A stretch of DNA of 64,000 bases from Diploscapter coronatus (taxonomy: Eukaryota; Nematoda; Chromadorea; Rhabditida; Rhabditidae), in assembly GCA_964036155.1 (NCBI GenBank), contig OZ038423.1, positions 55,009,249-55,073,248 of the forward strand, written 5' to 3'. Positions within the stretch are counted from its first letter, which is position 1; every line of letters starts with the position of its first letter. Position numbers and translations under genes: made by a program. The notes beneath the pieces are model-generated. The model searched no databases. It had not been told where the DNA came from and saw nothing but the letters and a program-made list of their open reading frames with translations. Positions 58,059 through 64,000 of the stretch are shown one piece after another.

Positions 58059-59734
58059 TGAATAAATGCAAGAAACTGAAATAATCTGTAATTGCCATAA
58101 TTAGATGAGTGGTATGATAGAAATATGATAAAAGAATGCTGTAAGGAAATGACAGGAAGACAGAGACTGAAGCAGAGGACCGTCAGAGATGAATTACAAG
58201 AAGCCTATCTGACGGAGAGGGGAATGAATGAGAGTGGCAGTGAAAAGCCCTAGGCAAAACAACGAATCGAGAGGAAGGGGAATGAGAGAGAGGACAGAGA
58301 AAAGTACAGCAGAGGGGAATGAAGTGGGGAGATGCAATGACATGAATACTTCACGTGCAAAGCACGAACAGGCAGGAAGATAGCCAATACTCCGACTGAT
58401 TTCTAGGCTTCGAGATGAATGAGGTACAAAATGCAGCTTTCGAAAGAGAGAGATTTTCTCGGACTTCGCTCAATCACAAATCATTTCCTGAATATCTAAT
58501 TCAGATTCAGAGAGGACTATTTCTATGAAAAAAGTTATGTCTCAATTTGTAATTTTGAAGCCTTTTTCCTGAATTTCTAAACATGATATTAGATCTAAAT
58601 CTAAAAACTGGGGTTAGTAAGAAAGTCTATCATCATTCTTGATTGCAATTAGATTCTTAAAAGTACCATCTAAACTGGAATACCGTAATAAAAAGAATAT
58701 TTGAATCGATCCAAATAATTGCAATAAACTATGCAAGCACATGATTACCCCACAAAATTTGTTTAGAATTATTCCTAAGTTGTGAAATTGACTCTTCTGA
58801 TTTCGAACGTGAAGAACTCAACAACAGGAAAGTGCAGAAGTGAGAAGAGGGAAAACAACTCGCGTCTGGCGTGTTGATGTGTCGTTTCTCCTCACTAATT
58901 GGCATCTGGAGTCTTCTTCCAGAATGACAAAATGATACACATTCCAACGGAGAGCTTATTGTGTCATTCGTCATTATTTTGCAGGTTGCAATCCACAAAT
59001 TGTTGGACTTCATTTGTCAAATTATGATTTTTAATTCAAAAGATGATGTTCGTTTTCAGTGTATAACTTCGTGATAAATAAGAGAAAATTTTACAGATTC
59101 AGAAGTGGTATTGTAGGAAATATTTCTCTTACGATATCTGATGAAATGATAAATGCTCGTTGATTCGAAATTCCGTCTCACTTCAGATTGAACCCTATCA
59201 TTCCATTTACACTTATCTGATGTTCTTTTTACAAGTATTGCATCACAAACTCTTGAAGTCCATTCGGTTTTCTTTGCTGAGCATTCCATTGATACAATGA
59301 TATCGATCAGCAAAAAAGTATCTAATCGCCTAAACGATGAAATGAATGACATGATTTAGTGTAAATTTGAAAAATTCTAATAAAATTTAGTTCATGAATA
59401 CTAAGGAAATCTAATAACCACAGTGCTTTGTTCTCTCTTTGCCTTGTTCGGCAGAGCCTTTTAAAAATTGACTTAAAAATCGATTTTTTAGATTTACATA
59501 AATTTTTGTGAAAATGTTCTCCGTTTATATTGGCGGGGATACTTTTAAGAATTTTTCAGTAAAGAAATATTCTTAAAAGAATACATAGATAGAAACTTAT
59601 AACAATTTTTCCGGAAAATGACGCCAGACAGCCAAAAGTACGTGATGACGTATTGTAAAAATTTGAATATTTCATAATATTTATTATCAAAAATATTTAC
59701 AAACAATAATTTATGCTATTTTCATGGGAAATAA
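58059..59734. other. Intergenic region upstream of the F-box gene
   Basis: A purine-rich (GA-rich) stretch runs from about 58,140 to 58,400. Two minus-strand open stretches near 58,729-59,013 and 59,056-59,352 lack recognisable motifs or matching splice context, and I do not call them genes. Confidence 0.45.
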
Positions 59735-62700
59735 TCATTGATTATCGATAACCCGTCGAATTATGGCCATGATTGTACCACAGTTGGGAACGATCAAGTA
59801 ATAAACACCTTGCAACCAGGGTACGATTTTAATGCTTTCAATACATCTTAGACAGTAGTCGTGTTTAGATCGGGCAATTATTTCTTTGAAATGAAACCGC
59901 ACCTGAAAAATAAAAATAATGGAAAAGTGTTTGAAAAACTAGTACCTGTTTCTCGTAATTTCCCTGTAGAATTTTATCTGATCGCAGTATTTTCCTAGTT
60001 TGTGTTAGCTAAAATGTAATAATCAATTTAAAAAATTTTTATATTCTTCAGTTTTCATACCTGCGTTTGTACTTGACTTGGTGGCTGCATGTTGAGAGAA
60101 GCCATAATTACGAGAATCACGCTCCAAGTTGTCGCTATCACTCGATTTATCGTAGAGATTTCTTTGTAAAATCTAAAAAAGCAAATAATATACAATTGGA
60201 AATTAATTAGATATCGTTTTTTAATTCAACATTCTTCAAGAATTTATTGAAGATCATACCGTATGGATACAAATATTTCTGATAAATAAACATACCCTCC
60301 AGCCCAGAAGACAGAATTCGCATTTGCAATTCCTATGCCCAAAAGCCCTCCAGAGGCTAGTTTCTCTAAATTTAGATTTTCAGACACTTATAAAATCGTG
60401 ATTGCTCTTACGCAAATCTAAATTGGCGAACTGCAAGAATTGAACCAACTCGAAATGTCGTTCATTGAATGATGATAACGTGTCCAGATTCTGCAAACGA
60501 ATTATCTTGAAAATGTGCTATAGTTGGTGAAGTAAATGAGTTAAATTATAGTTAATCTAAAAATTCTATAATCTAGAATTTTGCTAAAAGAAACATTTAT
60601 AAACCAACAGATTATTTTGGTACACTTTTATCAAAATAACTTTTCTTATAGGTGTTCGTAAAATTCTCACGATAAGTTTTTCTTGTTTGGCCTCTTCTTC
60701 GAGTTCTTCATTGAATATCTGGAATTCATTGGCGATCATGTAGTTGAATATGACATAGATTAGGATGCAAATGGCCGAGGCAATCGAGGCAAACGTGTAC
60801 ACGATCGGGTCAATGCCGTACACCATAACCATGTCGAAGGTCTTTCTGAAATACAGCAAATTCATATCCTTAGAAAATAAAATAATTCCATAGTCATTTT
60901 CATATTTTCCTGAAAGAAGCTATACTTTACACATTTTCTAATTGTTGCTAGTCACATGAAGGCAGGAATAATTTTTTTCTTCGTCACCCATTTCAACAGA
61001 AAGAAAACTGATTTTATATTGAAAGATCTTCAAGCATCAATAGTCAAAACTCATGATATTTATAGCAGCAATTTATCAAGACGTCCGACCCGATTCAAGT
61101 AGAATTTGGAAAATTATTGCGACCTGAGAATTTCTCGAGGTATGACAAATTTCAGCTGAATATGCTCAAAATAATTTGGTAAATTATTGTTTCTAACAAT
61201 CAAGTTCTCCTCAAACTCTACCTTCATTGTATTTTGAAAAATGTTTCGTAAATGAGAAGAAAACCCTACTGTTGGTGACTGCCGATGACATTTTTCCAGT
61301 AGAGAATTGCATCGCTGACTGTGACTGTCGTCCAGATGCCAACCAGCACGAAGAGAATTCCGTAGAGGAAAACTCGACCTGCAGCCCGATTGGGAGGGGG
61401 ATGCTCTTTCAGCTGAAAATGAGTAATAATGCATTTTCTTTGTCAACTGAAAATGGAGATATAATAGAAAACTAATAAATGTTCGGGGCAAAACAAATGC
61501 TACTTTTTCAAATATATTCTTAACATTGGATCTGTGATATAGTTAGTGATATTAGTGATTTTGGTTTTGAATAAATTCTATGAAAGTGTCCCATCTAATT
61601 TTCGAATGGTATTTTTTTATTTTTTAGAAAGACCATAAATTCAAAATGAGTCACTCTATCAAATAATCATTGAATTGATTTAGTTCAAATAAGTTTGTCA
61701 AAACTTAAATAAATACGTTTCTCTTCACTTCTCGCTTTCATTCGAGTAAATCCGCAAACAAAGGATTGTGTGAGTCAAATTGAAAATATTTTCGGATGCA
61801 AATAGTCCAGATGGAACCGCTAAGTAGAATTTAGAGTATGAAAGCCAAATTTTGGCCCGAAGAAGAAAAGTGAATCAGGAAAGACAAATTTTCATTTACA
61901 AATACTTTGATTTTGTGAAATAAAAATGACTAAGTGTCTCATGTGTCAAAATTTTTTGAATCCTACCCTCATTTGTCTACATCGCATGAGCCGTTCACAA
62001 AAGGAGTCGAGAAATCCTGTTTTGGTCCAGGAAATGAGGGCCATCGCAGAGTTGAATCCGTACAGAACCTGGAATGCGAGCAGGTTGTTCTTCGCCCAGA
62101 CTTGTGTGAATGGCTGAAACAAATAACTATATCATTTTGATAATTAGAGTTCGACTAATCATAGAATCACAATGGCGAGCAAAAGTTTGGAACAATCCAT
62201 GATCTTTGAATTTTATTTCTTTTTCGAAAGTTTCACGAATCAAATGATGAAATTTCAGGCCCGTTGTTATCAGATGCCTTCTTCAAGTCTACAAGATTTT
62301 AGAAAAAGTTTCATTAAAAACTAGAACGAAGCATTTCCAAAAATCGTGAATTGTTCCAAACTCCTGTTCGTCACTGTATTATAGTAAAATGATAAAAATT
62401 CTTTCTGGAGAAAATAACAGGCACTCTAATTTTGGACAAAAAATCACCCTTCATTTGAATTCTGTAATTCCATAAAATGGAAACTATCTATTGTTTTAAC
62501 CGAATCTTCGAACTAGTAGAAATCATTTTCTTCACTACAAAATAATTGTTTTCGAAGTGAAAAGTTCACTTTTAGAAAATGTTTTTCCTTGCATTTTTCA
62601 ATTAATTTCCTCGAAATGCTCGCTAAATTTGAGAATCAATTATTATGAAATTAAAAAATACAAATTTATTGCCTTCTCAGAATTGTCGAATAGAAGAATG

Positions 62701-63211
62701 AAGAACCGAGCGATCATGAGTAAATTGATGAAGAAAGCTAGGAGAATGGCGAGAGCTCGAATTGGTCTGGCTCGATCGGGACCGGTCACTGCAGGCGACA
62801 TGTCAAATGTCGAAAATCTGAAATTTAATCAATCTTATTTTTAACAGTATTCATCTAATGCAAACTTATTATTAAATTGTTTCATCCTCATTCTCCCAAA
62901 TTTTATATTGAAAACTCATGAAGAATAAATATGCAACAGACATTATCTCTAATCTCATAATTTTTTTAAAAATTTTAAACAATCATAGGCAATTTTCAGT
63001 GCATAAGATTTGATAAATCTTGATCTTCGTTTTTTAGCTTAAAACTAAAACTAATGATTTACCTTAAGAAGTAATAGAACGGTCCGAAGATGAGTTTTGG
63101 CGTAACCCTCACGGGAGGATTGCGCACCATCTGGACAGAGACAGAAGAGCTGTCTGTCTGCTGACTCCCGAAACTACTCATTTGAATGCTCTGAATACGC
63201 TCATTTGCCAT
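59735..63211 (-). CDS. Seven-transmembrane chemoreceptor, gustatory-receptor-like
   Basis: Ten phase-compatible exons: 63211-63063, 62817-62673, 62113-61967, 61412-61270, 60845-60671, 60490-60412, 60365-60296, 60172-60061, 60008-59946 and 59902-59735, giving 416 residues. About seven hydrophobic segments are visible: AILLAFFINLLMIARFFILL, NNLLAFQVLYGFNSAMALIS, FLYGILFVLVGIWTTVTV, YTFASIASAICILIYVIF, GLLGIGIANANSVFWAG, TTWSVILVIMASLN and VYYLIVPNCGTIMAI. A long hydrophilic loop (FNEELEEEAKQEK onward) follows the fourth segment. Length and layout fit the insect-Gr/nematode GUR superfamily, whose N-terminus is cytoplasmic, but the family's C-terminal TYhhhhhQF motif is not clear, so a nematode serpentine receptor is an alternative. 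Intron 62672-62114 uses a GC donor and contains a MITE. Confidence 0.62.
62168..62376. mobile_element. Tc1-like MITE inside the receptor gene intron
   Basis: The left end (CACAATGGCGAGCAAAAGTT then TGGAACAATCCATGAT) is an inverted, diverged copy of the right end (ATCGTGAATTGTTCCAAACT then CCTGTTCGTCACTG), followed by TA. The CAGTGACGAAC...TTTGGAACAAT terminus is characteristic of Tc1-type repeats. The 209-bp interior is non-coding. Confidence 0.65.
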
Positions 63212-64000
63212 CCAAACTACGAAATTCGCGACACGAGAAATGACACAACCGCACGAGTCATTCAGGTCAATTTATCCAAATCATTTACGCTATGTCTAAG
63301 ATCTGCAGCAGAGGACAAAAGGGGAGGAGCTAGAGCAAACTAGAGAGGAATGAGGATTAAAGAAAATATGAGGAAATATCTTGCAGCATTGAAATTTAAA
63401 ATTGTCTGTATTTGAACTAGCCTCTGACCTGTGCTATTATTTAATTTTACCGTAGGGGCGGGAAGGGAGAGACAAGAGAGATAAAAACAAAAGTTAGGAA
63501 AAGAATGAGTCATTTGGAATTGAACCGAAATACGTCATTGGCGATCGAGAACCAACATATTGGTACTGAGCTATTCGACCAGCCAAAAGTGGTTATCAAA
63601 TTTCGCAATCGATCAAAATGCCGACATGAAAATGAGGTGTACGAACAAATACACCTGCTAAAAAATGTGATACAAAGAATCACGAAAATCTTATTGATAT
63701 GACGCGATTTGCTGTTCCATCCAACGCTTCGGTCAATAGTAAAATATTAGATTTGTTGAATCTTCTGTTATTTCGATTCGCTCGTATATTATATATTTTA
63801 ATATTTGTATTCACTTCTTAAAAATAGAAAGACTATTTTTCCACCTTTTTAAATAGAACTATTAATCATTCTTTGCAAAACATGCAAAAATCATAAAAAA
63901 AAAGATTATTCAAAAATATTACCTCTCATCGATTAGTTTTGTGAATGCATGATTCAAAAATTTAGACGCCAAAGATCAAAAGTATACACGTGAGGGGAAG
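63212..64000. other. Upstream region of the receptor gene; right edge of window
   Basis: Presumed promoter of the receptor gene. A 65-codon plus-strand open stretch at 63505-63702 (starts MSHLELNRNTSLAIENQ) has no recognisable motif. It could be the first exon of a gene to the right, or chance. Confidence 0.4.

Noticed and set aside
58729..59352. Two minus-strand ORFs between the F-box and receptor genes
   Set aside because: No family motifs, no supportive splice structure and composition like the surrounding non-coding DNA.

Overview
This is eukaryotic nuclear DNA: AT-rich, with many short introns (the smallest about 40 bp) ending in TTTTCAG-type acceptors, and metazoan genes of ordinary length. 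A protein tyrosine phosphatase fragment carries the GDYIHANYV segment that I associate with nematode phosphatases, and gene size and intron style also fit a small ecdysozoan genome. My best guess is a nematode; this is inference, not proof. There is no bacterial gene, CRISPR array or recognisable tRNA.

Layout, left to right. On the minus strand: the 5' part of heparosan-N-sulfate-glucuronate C5-epimerase (GLCE-like, running off the left edge), an RBR ubiquitin ligase of the RNF216/TRIAD3 type (2.1-7.7 kb) and mitochondrial methylmalonyl-CoA mutase (8.1-14.0 kb). A 1-kb divergent intergenic region then leads to two plus-strand genes: sn-1-specific diacylglycerol lipase (15.0-19.9 kb) and a remarkable gene (20.8-24.5 kb) whose continuous, phase-compatible exons join a YiiX/C92-type permuted papain-like domain to a complete ALDH9-type aldehyde dehydrogenase. 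After it come a truncated phosphatase (minus, 25.4-26.6 kb) and a small predicted single-pass membrane protein (plus, 28.1-29.7 kb).

From 30.5 to 37.2 kb lies a repeat and transposon block: a ~1-kb foldback element, GGACCC repeats, a Helitron-like 3' terminus, a 278-residue Ulp1-like cysteine protease ORF, two MITEs and a decayed mariner element with matching terminal inverted repeats. Ordinary genes resume with a chimaerin (SH2-C1-RhoGAP, minus, 39.2-41.7 kb) divergent from the 37-exon THO complex subunit 2 gene (plus, 42.1-52.3 kb). An NPC2/ML-domain secreted protein, an F-box protein and a seven-transmembrane gustatory-receptor-like protein follow, all on the minus strand.

All gene models were built by hand from conserved protein segments, splice dinucleotides and phase bookkeeping. 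In each full-length model the exons sum to a whole number of codons. Six introns must use a GC-AG donor to keep the conserved frame, out of roughly 134 introns modelled, which looks high. The genes do not form one pathway. The only neighbours with a possible functional theme are the lipase and the amidase-dehydrogenase fusion.
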